Source: Rhodobiaceae bacterium UBA7378 (lineage in GTDB: Bacteria > Pseudomonadota > Alphaproteobacteria > RS24). Taken from it: a DNA stretch of 23,184 bases. The DNA lies in assembly GCA_002469805.1 (NCBI GenBank), contig DKNW01000022.1, forward strand, positions 1 to 23,184, written 5' to 3'. Under the pieces are notes generated by a model. The model searched no databases and was not told the origin of the DNA. It saw only the letters and a program-made list of their open reading frames with translations. This document shows positions 1 through 7,578 of the stretch, piece after piece. A program made the position numbers and the translations under genes. Each line of letters starts with the position of its first letter. Within the stretch, counting starts at the first letter, position 1.

Positions 1-1
1 G

Positions 2-700
2 ATCACACGCCGGCATGAGGGTGATACACATATTGTCACGCTCACCGGCCACGCGCAGCTTCGTGCACATGATATTAATGTGCCGGGCGATCCGTCCTCG
101 GCCGCGTTTCCGCTGGTTGCTGCTCTCATCGTGCCAGGTTCGCGCATCACGCTTGAAAATGTGTTGCTCAACCCTCAGCGCGATGGGTTAATCCGCGTGC
201 TTACGCGCATGGGGGCGAATATTACCCGCCGTAATGAACGCAAAGAGGCCGGTGAAACCATCGCTGATCTGGATGTCGTCCATAGCCCATTAAAAGCCAT
301 TGACGTTGGGCCCGACGTGGCACCGTCAATGATTGATGAATATCCAGCCCTCGCAATCGCCGCCGCTTTTGCCGACGGCACGACCCATATGCCCGGCATC
401 GGCGAATTACGGGTCAAGGAAAGCGACCGGCTGGCCGCGGTCGAAGCCGGACTCAGATTGAACGGTGTTGCGGTGCAGGCCGGGGCCGACAGTCTCGATG
501 TTACGGGCAGCAGCACAGATAAGCCCATCGGTGGCGGCGTCATTGCTACACATGACGACCACCGTATTGCCATGGCTTTTTTAGTGATGGGGCTGGCAAC
601 CCAAAAGCCGGTCAGCGTTGATGACACGCATATGATCGCCACAAGTTTCCCGAATTTCTTCGACGCCATGGCTGGCATTGGAGCGCAATTTGACCGCTAA
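2..700 (+). CDS. aroA: 3-phosphoshikimate 1-carboxyvinyltransferase (EPSP synthase), 5'-truncated by window edge
   Basis: This cytoplasmic enzyme transfers the enolpyruvyl group of PEP to shikimate-3-phosphate, the sixth step of the shikimate pathway to chorismate. The frame is open from base 2, so the N-terminal part of the protein lies before the window; about 232 C-terminal residues are present. Visible family motifs are PGDPSSAAFPL just after position 80, DEYPALAIAAAFADGTT, the substrate-binding GELRVKESDRL stretch, and a C-terminal HDDHRIAMAFLVMGL followed by TSFPNFFDAM. The GTG at position 80 lies inside the conserved PGDPSSAAF region and is not the true start. The 3' end overlaps cmk by 11 bp, so the two are probably translationally coupled. 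Family assignment is secure; the missing N-terminal part cannot be judged. Confidence 0.97.
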   Translation: MTRRHEGDTHIVTLTGHAQLRAHDINVPGDPSSAAFPLVAALIVPGSRITLENVLLNPQRDGLIRVLTRMGANITRRNERKEAGETIADLDVVHSPLKAIDVGPDVAPSMIDEYPALAIAAAFADGTTHMPGIGELRVKESDRLAAVEAGLRLNGVAVQAGADSLDVTGSSTDKPIGGGVIATHDDHRIAMAFLVMGLATQKPVSVDDTHMIATSFPNFFDAMAGIGAQFDR

Positions 701-1346
701 ACCCTCGATCATTATCGCTGTGGATGGTCCAGCGGCTTCGGGCAAAGGAACACTGGCGCGCCGTCTCGCCGCGCATTTCGACTATGCATATTTGGACACG
801 GGCGCGCTTTACCGTGCTGTTGCCCACCACATTTTGCAGCGCGGCGATGACCCGGGCAATGCCGAAACGGGCTTGCGTGCAGCCCAAGAGTTGGATGTCA
901 CGCAACTACAGAACCCGGATATCCAAACTGCTTTGCGCACCAGTGCCGTGGGCACAGCCGCCTCTATTGTTGCCGCGCAGGCCGACACGCGCGCAGCGAT
1001 TTTGCAAATCCAGCGCGACATCGCCGACACACCACCCGATGCAAAAGCTGGCGCAGTGCTAGATGGCCGCGATATCGGAACCATTGTGTGCCCAAAAGCC
1101 CCGCATAAAATTTTTGTTACTGCGCGCACTGAAATTCGCGCAGACCGACGCTGGCAGGAACTGTGCGCAAGCGACCCGCTGGTGAAACGCGAAGACGTGC
1201 TGGCAGACCTTGAAGCCCGCGATCGGCGCGACCGTGAACGCGCAACAGCCCCAATGCGCGCCGCCGAAGATGCCCACTTGCTAGACACGTCAGATTTGTC
1301 TATAGAAGAGGCGTTCGTGGCGGCTCTAGCGCTGGTATCTCACTAG
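690..1346 (+). CDS. cmk: Cytidylate kinase
   Basis: Cmk phosphorylates CMP and dCMP to the diphosphates with ATP, in the cytoplasm, as part of pyrimidine nucleotide recycling. The 218-residue product has the P-loop GPAASGKGT at residues 13-21, the LDTGALYRAVA nucleoside-binding segment, VLDGRDIGTIVCP, and the lid-like RDRRDRERATAPM region before a conserved LLDTSDLSIEE tail. Length is normal for the family. There is no ATG start. I chose the TTG at 690 because a GGAG lies six bases before it (680-683); a TTG at 678 would add four residues but has no obvious ribosome-binding site. Either start overlaps the end of aroA. The aroA-cmk-rpsA order is widespread in proteobacteria. Confidence 0.95.
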   Translation: MTAKPSIIIAVDGPAASGKGTLARRLAAHFDYAYLDTGALYRAVAHHILQRGDDPGNAETGLRAAQELDVTQLQNPDIQTALRTSAVGTAASIVAAQADTRAAILQIQRDIADTPPDAKAGAVLDGRDIGTIVCPKAPHKIFVTARTEIRADRRWQELCASDPLVKREDVLADLEARDRRDRERATAPMRAAEDAHLLDTSDLSIEEAFVAALALVSH

Positions 1347-1391
1347 CTAGGAAATCCAAACCGTCCAGAACTCATCCTTTTTCAAACCGCC

Positions 1392-1406
1392 CGCTGACCA
1401 TCAGCG
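1392..1406 (+). promoter_or_regulatory. Hairpin in the rpsA leader region
   Basis: The 133-bp gap between cmk and rpsA (1347-1479) contains a perfect 6-bp inverted repeat, CGCTGA and TCAGCG, around a 3-base loop. Only a short GCGTTT follows, so it is a poor intrinsic terminator. It could be part of an rpsA leader, since S1 is known to autoregulate its own translation in Escherichia coli, but that role here is inference. I found no convincing -35/-10 pair in the gap; TCGACA at 1411 resembles a -35 element but has no matching -10. Confidence 0.3.
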
Positions 1407-1479
1407 CGTTTCGACACGCCGGTGCGAGGGAAGTCCAGCGGACATGTTTCCGCATATGGCATAACCAAGGAGACACGAA

Positions 1480-3201
1480 GTGTCTGACACTAACACCACG
1501 TCGGAAATGAACCCGACTCAAGACGATTTCGCCGCCCTGCTTGAGCAGAGCTTTGCAGAAGACAATCCGGTTGAAGGCAGTGTGGTCGAAGGCCGCATCA
1601 CCGCTATTGAAAATGATCTCGTTATCATTGATGTGGGCCTGAAAACCGAAGGGCGCGTGCCGCTACGCGAGTTTTCGATGGCTGGTCAAGAACCTGCTGT
1701 CGGCGTTGGCGACCGCGTTGAAGTATACCTAGAGCGCATTGAAAACGCGATGGGCGAGGCCATGCTGTCGCGCGACAAAGCACGCCGCGAGGAAAGCTGG
1801 ACCAAACTTGAGCAATCCTTTGCCGCCGAAGAACGCGTTGAAGGCGTTATCTTTGGCCGCGTCAAAGGTGGATTTACCGTGGACCTTGACGGCGCAACCG
1901 CCTTCTTGCCAGGCAGCCAAGTAGACATTCGCCCGGTGCGCGATGTCACCCCGCTCATGAACACCAAACAGCCATTCCAAATTCTCAAAATGGACCGTCG
2001 CCGTGGCAACATTGTTGTATCGCGTCGCGCGATTATGGAAGAAACGCGCGCCGAGGCCCGCAGCGAAATTGTGCAAAATCTGGTCGAAGGCCAAGCGGTT
2101 GAAGGCGTGGTTAAAAACATCACCGATTATGGTGCGTTTGTTGACCTTGGCGGTGTCGACGGCCTGTTGCATGTCACAGATATTGCATGGCGCCGTGTCA
2201 ACCATCCGTCGGAAGTGCTGACGGTTGGCGAAACCGTTCGCGTGCAAGTCATCAAGATTAATTCTGAAACACAGCGTATCAGCTTGGGCATGAAACAACT
2301 CGAATCCGACCCGTGGGACGATATCGAAACACGCTTCCCGCTGGAAACGCGGGTCACAGGCCGGGTGACGAATATCACGGATTACGGTGCATTTGTTGAG
2401 TTGGGTTCCGGCATCGAAGGGCTGGTTCACGTCTCTGAAATGAGCTGGGTCAAGAAGAACGTTCACCCGGGCAAAATCGTCTCGACGTCGCAAGAAGTCG
2501 AGGTCATGGTTCTGGAAGTCGACAGCGAAAAACGACGCATCTCGCTTGGCCTCAAACAATGCATGGCTAATCCATGGGAAGATTTCGCTGGGCGCTATCC
2601 GGTGGGCACGAAAGTTTCCGGTGAGATTAAGAACATCACCGAGTTCGGTTTGTTCGTCGGCCTTGAAGACGAGATTGACGGCATGGTGCACATGTCTGAT
2701 CTGGACTGGAACCTGTCGGGCGATGACGCTTTGGCCGGCTTTTCTAAAGGTCAGACGGTCGAAGCCGTGGTGCTGGATGTCGACATGGACAAAGAGCGTG
2801 TCAGCCTTGGCGTCAAGCAATTGGACGGCGACCCGTTCGAAAGCCTTGGCGAATTGCGGCGCGGTAGCACGGTGACGTGCGAAGTGACGGCGGTTACCGA
2901 TGGCGGGTTAGAGGTTGGCGTTGGCGATGCTGATGTTTCAGCTTTCATCCGGCGTAGCGATCTGTCGCGCGACCGCGAAGACCAGCGTCCTGAGCGTTTT
3001 AATGTTGGCGATAAGATCGACGCCATGGTTACTAATATCGACCAGCGCGCACGGCGTATCGGCCTTTCCATCAAGGCGCTTGAGATCGCTGAGGAAAAAG
3101 AAGCTGTCCAACAATATGGCTCATCCGATAGCGGTGCGTCGCTTGGCGACATCCTCGGCGCGGCACTCAACCGCGATGACGGGGACGCCGATAACAGCTA
3201 A
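1480..3201 (+). CDS. rpsA: 30S ribosomal protein S1
   Basis: S1 binds mRNA and helps unfold and load it on the 30S subunit. The 573-residue protein contains six tandem S1 (OB-fold) repeats at about residues 31-98, 118-183, 204-272, 289-359, 376-446 and 463-532. Repeats three to five carry the best-conserved cores (NITDYGAFVDLG, NITDYGAFVELG, NITEFGLFVGLE). Repeats one, two and six are more divergent, which is usual for S1. The N-terminal 30 residues are acidic, and the C-terminal 40 residues are polar and probably disordered. The GTG start at 1480 is supported by AAGGAG at 1467-1472, seven bases upstream. Length fits a full-length S1. The gene is followed by an intrinsic terminator, so it probably ends a transcription unit. 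Confidence 0.98.
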   Translation: MSDTNTTSEMNPTQDDFAALLEQSFAEDNPVEGSVVEGRITAIENDLVIIDVGLKTEGRVPLREFSMAGQEPAVGVGDRVEVYLERIENAMGEAMLSRDKARREESWTKLEQSFAAEERVEGVIFGRVKGGFTVDLDGATAFLPGSQVDIRPVRDVTPLMNTKQPFQILKMDRRRGNIVVSRRAIMEETRAEARSEIVQNLVEGQAVEGVVKNITDYGAFVDLGGVDGLLHVTDIAWRRVNHPSEVLTVGETVRVQVIKINSETQRISLGMKQLESDPWDDIETRFPLETRVTGRVTNITDYGAFVELGSGIEGLVHVSEMSWVKKNVHPGKIVSTSQEVEVMVLEVDSEKRRISLGLKQCMANPWEDFAGRYPVGTKVSGEIKNITEFGLFVGLEDEIDGMVHMSDLDWNLSGDDALAGFSKGQTVEAVVLDVDMDKERVSLGVKQLDGDPFESLGELRRGSTVTCEVTAVTDGGLEVGVGDADVSAFIRRSDLSRDREDQRPERFNVGDKIDAMVTNIDQRARRIGLSIKALEIAEEKEAVQQYGSSDSGASLGDILGAALNRDDGDADNS

Positions 3202-3229
3202 TCCCGGCTTTCGGGTACCAACACAAACG

Positions 3230-3259
3230 AACGGCGCGATTCGCTCGCGCCGTTTTTTT
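3230..3259 (+). terminator. Rho-independent terminator after rpsA
   Basis: A perfect 10-bp stem (arms 3230-3239 and 3245-3254, GC-rich, core ACGGCGCGA with TCGCGCCGT) encloses the loop TTCGC and runs into seven consecutive T residues at 3253-3259. It starts 28 bases after the rpsA stop codon and ends well before the ihfB start. It should end rpsA transcription, which implies that ihfB and later genes use their own promoter or read-through. Confidence 0.9.
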
Positions 3260-3327
3260 GTCATTTTTGCCGCTTGACGACACCCATGCAGTTTGGCAAC
3301 GTTCAATCTCAAGAGGAAACACCGATC

Positions 3328-3615
3328 ATGATTAAGTCTGAACTCGTTGCGCGCATATCTGAGCAATATCCGCATCTTTACCAGCGTGACGTTGAGGCCA
3401 TTATAAATCGTATCTTGAACGAGATAGGAGATGCGCTCGGGCGGGGTGACCGGGTAGAGTTACGCGGCTTCGGTGCGTTCTCTGTTAAACAACGCGCCGC
3501 CCGCATCGGGCGCAACCCTCGCACCGGCGACAGCGTTGCCGTTGCCAAAAAAGTCGCGCCATTCTTCAAAACCGGCAAAGACCTGCGCGACCGCCTCAAC
3601 GATAAAGACGCCTGA
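3328..3615 (+). CDS. ihfB: Integration host factor subunit beta
   Basis: IhfB pairs with IhfA to form a DNA-bending nucleoid protein used in recombination, replication and transcription control. The 95-residue product matches the HU/IHF family over its whole length. It starts MIKSELVARISEQ, has the RGFGAFSVKQR segment, and carries GRNPRTG (Pro64), the intercalating arm motif, followed by KKVAPFFKTGKDLR. I chose the ATG at 3328 because it gives the normal family length and has AAGAGGA at 3311-3317 upstream; a TTG at 3274 would add 18 unrelated residues. TTGACG at 3274 could be a -35 element, but the matching -10 is weak. The gene ends eight bases before the LapA-domain gene. In E. coli, ihfB also follows rpsA. 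Confidence 0.96.
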   Translation: MIKSELVARISEQYPHLYQRDVEAIINRILNEIGDALGRGDRVELRGFGAFSVKQRAARIGRNPRTGDSVAVAKKVAPFFKTGKDLRDRLNDKDA

Positions 3616-3623
3616 CACGCAAA

Positions 3624-4004
3624 GTGACCGCGTTTATTGTCAGAACTTGCGCACGTATTGTTTTTCTCATAACCGCGGCTTTGCTTATCTCGCTGGCTGT
3701 CAAAAATCGTCAAAACGTCAGCTTTTATTACAATCCACTGCGGGTGACTGAAGATGGGCCGGCCATTGATGTGCCTTTGTTTATTCTGCTGGTCGCCACT
3801 TTGCTGGCTGGAATTTTACTGGGTGTTATTATTTTCAGCGCGAACCGGCTCGTACATCGCTGGCGCCACCCGACAGCCGACAGACCTGGCCGTCACGCGG
3901 GCTTGCCTGACACAAGTTTGACGCCTGGTGCCGTAAACCCGGATTTTACCGATTTAAGTTCGGATTTGCCAGATACTCACAGCGTGTTAGAAAAGGGCCG
4001 ATAA
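3624..4004 (+). CDS. LapA-domain (DUF1049) small inner-membrane protein
   Basis: The 126-residue protein has two hydrophobic segments, about residues 8-26 and 50-72, separated by a loop with the family hallmark VKNRQNVSFYYNP. The second segment begins IDVPLFILLVATLLAG. This is the LapA/DUF1049 pattern. E. coli LapA acts with LapB in regulating lipopolysaccharide synthesis; whether this protein does so is inferred from the family only, and no LapB (a TPR protein) is encoded here. The last 50 residues are hydrophilic, rich in Asp, Pro and Thr, and longer than in many relatives. The start is a GTG with no clear ribosome-binding site, eight bases after the ihfB stop, so translation is probably coupled to ihfB. 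Confidence 0.82.
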   Translation: MTAFIVRTCARIVFLITAALLISLAVKNRQNVSFYYNPLRVTEDGPAIDVPLFILLVATLLAGILLGVIIFSANRLVHRWRHPTADRPGRHAGLPDTSLTPGAVNPDFTDLSSDLPDTHSVLEKGR

Positions 4005-4056
4005 CCCTAAACTCAACATTCGCAGATGGCTCTGCGTGGACAACGGATCACGTGAC

Positions 4057-4773
4057 ATGAAAAAAAACCCGGTCTATTGCGCCATCGATGTGTCTGATCT
4101 CGGCACTGCCCAAAACCTCGCCCTGCAATTAAGCGGCAAGGTTGGCGGGTTGAAAATCGGTATGGAATTTTTCTACGCGCACGGACAAACCGGTTACGAG
4201 CTTTTGAGCCAGCAGGGACAGAATATATTTCTCGATCTGAAGCTGCACGATATTCCCAATACAGTTGCCGCTGCAGTGCGTGCGCTGGTACCGCTCGCGC
4301 CGGCATATCTGAATGTTCACGCTGGCGGCGGCGCGGCAATGATGGCAGCCGCGAGCAAATCAGCACATGAAACCGCGGGCGCGGCAGGCGTGACACCGCC
4401 CTGCATGCTTGGCGTCACGGTTCTGACGAGCCTGTCGCAAAGCGATTTAAACGATATTGGCGTACATGGCGCGCCGCGCGATCAAGTCTTGCGCCTGGCA
4501 AATTTGGCCGCTAGCAATGGCATGGACGGGGTGGTTTGTTCGGCTGAAGAAACTGCCATGCTGCGCAGCGAAATGGGACCGGACTTTAAGCTCGTTGTGC
4601 CCGGCATCCGACCTGCTGGTGCGGGACATGACGACCAGAAGCGCGTGATGACCCCTGAAGCAGCGATGGCCGCAGGTGCCGATGTTCTTGTGATCGGGCG
4701 CGCGATCACACAAGCTGACGACCCTGCGCATGCCGCCCAGCGTATCACCGACGCGCTCAGCATGGGCGCATAG
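4057..4773 (+). CDS. pyrF: Orotidine 5'-phosphate decarboxylase
   Basis: PyrF decarboxylates OMP to UMP, the last step of de novo pyrimidine synthesis, in the cytoplasm. The 238-residue TIM-barrel protein shows CAIDVSD near the N-terminus, the phosphate/substrate strand LKIGMEFFYAHG, and the catalytic signature FLDLKLHDIPNT with Asp60, Lys62 and Asp65. It also has LNVHAGGG and the C-terminal phosphate grip VVPGIRPAG followed by ADVLVIGRAITQADDP. I chose the ATG at 4057 because it places the CAIDVSD strand at the usual distance from the start. A GTG at 4036 in the same frame would add seven residues, and neither has a strong ribosome-binding site. The gene lies 15 bases before trpF. Confidence 0.96.
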   Translation: MKKNPVYCAIDVSDLGTAQNLALQLSGKVGGLKIGMEFFYAHGQTGYELLSQQGQNIFLDLKLHDIPNTVAAAVRALVPLAPAYLNVHAGGGAAMMAAASKSAHETAGAAGVTPPCMLGVTVLTSLSQSDLNDIGVHGAPRDQVLRLANLAASNGMDGVVCSAEETAMLRSEMGPDFKLVVPGIRPAGAGHDDQKRVMTPEAAMAAGADVLVIGRAITQADDPAHAAQRITDALSMGA

Positions 4774-4788
4774 CGATGGACGCAAAGT

Positions 4789-5445
4789 ATGAATGAAAAT
4801 ATTAAACCCCCACGCGTTAAAATATGCGGCCTGACCCGCCTCGATGATATGCGCCAAGCCAATGATCTGCGCGTCGATTTATGCGGCTTTGTCTTCTTCA
4901 AGCCCTCGCCACGAAATTTAAGCGATGAACAAGCTGCCGGACTCGCCGGCCTGTGCGCGCCGTTTATTGAACGCGTCGCACTTGTGGTTGACCCTGATGA
5001 CGACGAGCTTGACCGTGTTATTGGCGCGATAAGCCCTCACCGTATCCAATTGCATGGCAGCGAAACACCAGAACGCGTTGCCGAGATTAAGAGGCGCACG
5101 CACCGTCCCGTGATCAAGGCGCTCGGCGTGTCATCGGCGGACGATCTCAAAATTGCACGAGACTATGACGGCGTTGCCGATTGGTTTCTATTTGACGCCA
5201 AGCCACCAGCAGAAGGCCTGCCCGGCGGCAATGGCGAGGCTTTTGACTGGCAGATACTAGACGGGTACACCGGCGCGGCACCATGGCTCTTGGCAGGGGG
5301 GCTTACGCCCGATAATGTCGAGACAGCCATGATGCGAACAAAAGCTAAAATGGTTGACGTGTCGTCGGGCGTGGAAACAGCGCCGGGCGATAAAGATTTT
5401 GGATTGATGCGCGCTTTTGTCGAAGCCGCAAAAAAGGGCCGTTAG
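4789..5445 (+). CDS. trpF: Phosphoribosylanthranilate isomerase
   Basis: TrpF performs the Amadori rearrangement of N-(5-phosphoribosyl)anthranilate to CdRP, the third step of tryptophan synthesis. The 218-residue monofunctional enzyme has the N-terminal KICGLT with the catalytic general base Cys13, the IQLHG strand, the general acid Asp136 in FLFDAKPP, and the phosphate-binding LLAGGLTPDNV and VDVSSGVET near the C-terminus. It starts at ATG 4789, 15 bases after pyrF, with only a weak GGA upstream. It is followed by trpB and trpA. trpC, trpD and trpE are not in this window, so the pathway genes are split. Confidence 0.97.
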   Translation: MNENIKPPRVKICGLTRLDDMRQANDLRVDLCGFVFFKPSPRNLSDEQAAGLAGLCAPFIERVALVVDPDDDELDRVIGAISPHRIQLHGSETPERVAEIKRRTHRPVIKALGVSSADDLKIARDYDGVADWFLFDAKPPAEGLPGGNGEAFDWQILDGYTGAAPWLLAGGLTPDNVETAMMRTKAKMVDVSSGVETAPGDKDFGLMRAFVEAAKKGR

Positions 5446-5484
5446 GTCTGACCAATGGGCCAGTAGGCCTGAACGGAGTAGCGC

Positions 5485-6696
5485 ATGGACGGGCAAAATT
5501 CATACCGGGCCGGGCCCGACGATAAAGGGCGTTTTGGTCATTATGGTGGTCGTTTCGTGGCGGAAACGCTCATGCCGCTTATTCTCGATTTGGAAGCAGC
5601 TTATAAAGCCGCCCAATCTGATCCGGCATTTGAGGCAGAACTGGTTGACCTGCAAACTCATTATGTCGGTCGCCCAAGCCCGCTATATTTTGCCGAGCGG
5701 CTGACCGAACATTATGGCGGTGCGAAAATTTATCTGAAGCGCGACGAGTTGAACCATACGGGCTCGCATAAAATCAATAATTGTCTGGGCCAAATCCTGC
5801 TGGCACGGCGTATGGGCAAAACCCGCATTATCGCTGAAACCGGCGCCGGACAGCATGGGGTCGCCGTGGCAACAGCAGCCGCTCGCTTCGGCTTGCCCTG
5901 CACGGTTTTCATGGGCGCCACTGATATTGAACGCCAAAAGCCCAATGTCTTCCGCATGAAACTGCTGGGCGCGGACATTCGGCCCGTCACGTCAGGGGCC
6001 GGCACGCTGAAAGATGCCATGAACGAAGCGCTGCGTGATTGGGTTACCCATGTCGACAATACATTTTATATCATCGGCACCGTTGCCGGACCCCACCCCT
6101 ATCCGGCCATGGTGCGCGATTTCCAGTCAATCATTGGCAAGGAAGTCCGCAGCCAGATGATGGAGCGTGAAGGCCGCTTGCCCGATAGTCTCGTCGCATG
6201 CATTGGCGGCGGGTCAAACGCCATGGGCCTGTTTCACCCGTTTCTGGACGATAGCGACATTCGCGTGATCGGTGTCGAAGCGGGCGGTCTGGGGTTAAGC
6301 ACACCCGACCATGCCGCATCGCTGGCGGGCGGCACACCCGGGGTTCTGCATGGCAACCGAACCTATCTTCTACAAGATGATGACGGGCAGATTATCGAGG
6401 GTCACTCGATTTCGGCCGGCCTTGATTATCCAGGCATCGGCCCCGAACACGCTTTCTTGCGCGATGTGGGCCGGGTCGAATATGTTTCTGCTACTGACCG
6501 CGAAGCGCTTGATGCGTTCCAGCTTATTACACGCCTTGAAGGTATTATTCCGGCATTAGAGCCATCGCACGCGCTGGCCCATGTCGGCAAAATCGCCCCC
6601 GGCCTGCCGTCCGACCACTTGCTCGTCATGAATATGTGCGGGCGCGGTGACAAGGATGTTTTCTCGGTTGCCGACCATCTCGGCGTCTCGCTTTAG
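5485..6696 (+). CDS. trpB: Tryptophan synthase beta subunit
   Basis: TrpB joins indole with serine to make tryptophan in the alpha2-beta2 complex, using pyridoxal phosphate. The 403-residue protein has the PLP-binding lysine in HTGSHKINNCLGQ (Lys96), ETGAGQHGVA, the phosphate-binding glycine loop CIGGGSNAMG, and the C-terminal MCGRGDKDVF. The N-terminus (DDKGRFGHYGGRFVAETLM) is typical of TrpB1, the form that partners TrpA. The ATG at 5485 has GGAG at 5475-5478. The stop codon overlaps the AGGAG ribosome-binding site of trpA, so the two subunits are probably translated in balance. Length is normal and no key residue is missing. Confidence 0.98.
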   Translation: MDGQNSYRAGPDDKGRFGHYGGRFVAETLMPLILDLEAAYKAAQSDPAFEAELVDLQTHYVGRPSPLYFAERLTEHYGGAKIYLKRDELNHTGSHKINNCLGQILLARRMGKTRIIAETGAGQHGVAVATAAARFGLPCTVFMGATDIERQKPNVFRMKLLGADIRPVTSGAGTLKDAMNEALRDWVTHVDNTFYIIGTVAGPHPYPAMVRDFQSIIGKEVRSQMMEREGRLPDSLVACIGGGSNAMGLFHPFLDDSDIRVIGVEAGGLGLSTPDHAASLAGGTPGVLHGNRTYLLQDDDGQIIEGHSISAGLDYPGIGPEHAFLRDVGRVEYVSATDREALDAFQLITRLEGIIPALEPSHALAHVGKIAPGLPSDHLLVMNMCGRGDKDVFSVADHLGVSL

Positions 6697-6707
6697 GAGC
6701 CTTTAAT

Positions 6708-7541
6708 ATGTCTGCGCGCGAAACACGGCTCGACAGAAAATTTGCTGAACTTGCAGCCGAAGGCCAAAAAGCCTTTGTCGCTTTCATTACGGCTGGGGAT
6801 CCCACACCGGACATATCAGCGTCAATTTTATCCGGTCTGCCCGCAGCGGGGGCTGACATCATCGAATTAGGCATGCCGTTCACCGATCCGATGGCCGATG
6901 GTCCGGCAATCCAGGCAGCCTCGCAGCGCGCCCTTAAAGCCGGACAGACCCTAGAAAAGACCCTCGATATGGTGCGCAATTTTCGGCGCGGCGATGACAA
7001 GACGCCTATTGTCCTGATGGGATATTACAATCCTGTTTTCATCTACGGCGTCGACAGTTTCATCGAAGATGCGGTCGCTGCAGGCATTGACGGGTTAATA
7101 ATTGTTGACCTGCCGCCCGAAGAGGACGACGAATTATGCCTGCCTGCCATGGCTGGCGGGCTTAATTTCATCCGTCTGGCCACGCCAACAACGGATGACA
7201 AACGCTTGCCGGATGTTTTGGCAAACACGTCCGGTTTCGTCTATTACGTGTCTATTACCGGCATTACCGGTTCCGCGGCACCTGATGCGGACCATGTTTC
7301 TCAAAGCGTGGCACGCATAAAACGTCACACTGAACTCCCTGTGGCCGTGGGTTTCGGCATACGTACCCCCGAGCAAGCCGGCACAATTGCGGCCGTGGCC
7401 GATGGCGCAGTTGTTGGATCAGCGCTTGTCGATGTCATTCGCGAGACGATTGACGATGCCAACACACCCGATACGGCATGCACCGAGCGTGTTCTGGCCC
7501 TTGCCAGCGACCTTGCCGCCGGTGTACATAATAAGGGTTAG
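6708..7541 (+). CDS. trpA: Tryptophan synthase alpha subunit
   Basis: TrpA cleaves indole-3-glycerol phosphate to indole, which is channelled to TrpB. The 277-residue TIM barrel shows the signature DIIELGMPFTDPMADGPAIQ with catalytic Glu53 and Asp64, VLMGYYNPVF, the loop DGLIIVDLPPEE, and YYVSITGITGS followed by the phosphate-binding GFGI and GAVVGSALVD. The ATG at 6708 has AGGAG at 6695-6699, a clear ribosome-binding site that overlaps the trpB stop codon. accD begins 37 bases downstream with its own ribosome-binding site, an adjacency often seen in alphaproteobacteria. Confidence 0.98.
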   Translation: MSARETRLDRKFAELAAEGQKAFVAFITAGDPTPDISASILSGLPAAGADIIELGMPFTDPMADGPAIQAASQRALKAGQTLEKTLDMVRNFRRGDDKTPIVLMGYYNPVFIYGVDSFIEDAVAAGIDGLIIVDLPPEEDDELCLPAMAGGLNFIRLATPTTDDKRLPDVLANTSGFVYYVSITGITGSAAPDADHVSQSVARIKRHTELPVAVGFGIRTPEQAGTIAAVADGAVVGSALVDVIRETIDDANTPDTACTERVLALASDLAAGVHNKG

Positions 7542-7578
7542 TGGAATACCGGTCTGACCTTCACGGAAGAGGTGCAAA

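Noticed and set aside
1729..2820. A 363-codon minus-strand open frame opposite rpsA
   Set aside because: It is a shadow of the rpsA coding sequence, has no family features, and arises from the codon bias of the real gene in a GC-rich genome.
3274..3302. Possible ihfB promoter with TTGACG as -35
   Set aside because: The -35 is good, but the hexamer at 17 bp (CAACGT) matches poorly. A promoter is expected after the rpsA terminator, but I cannot locate it confidently.
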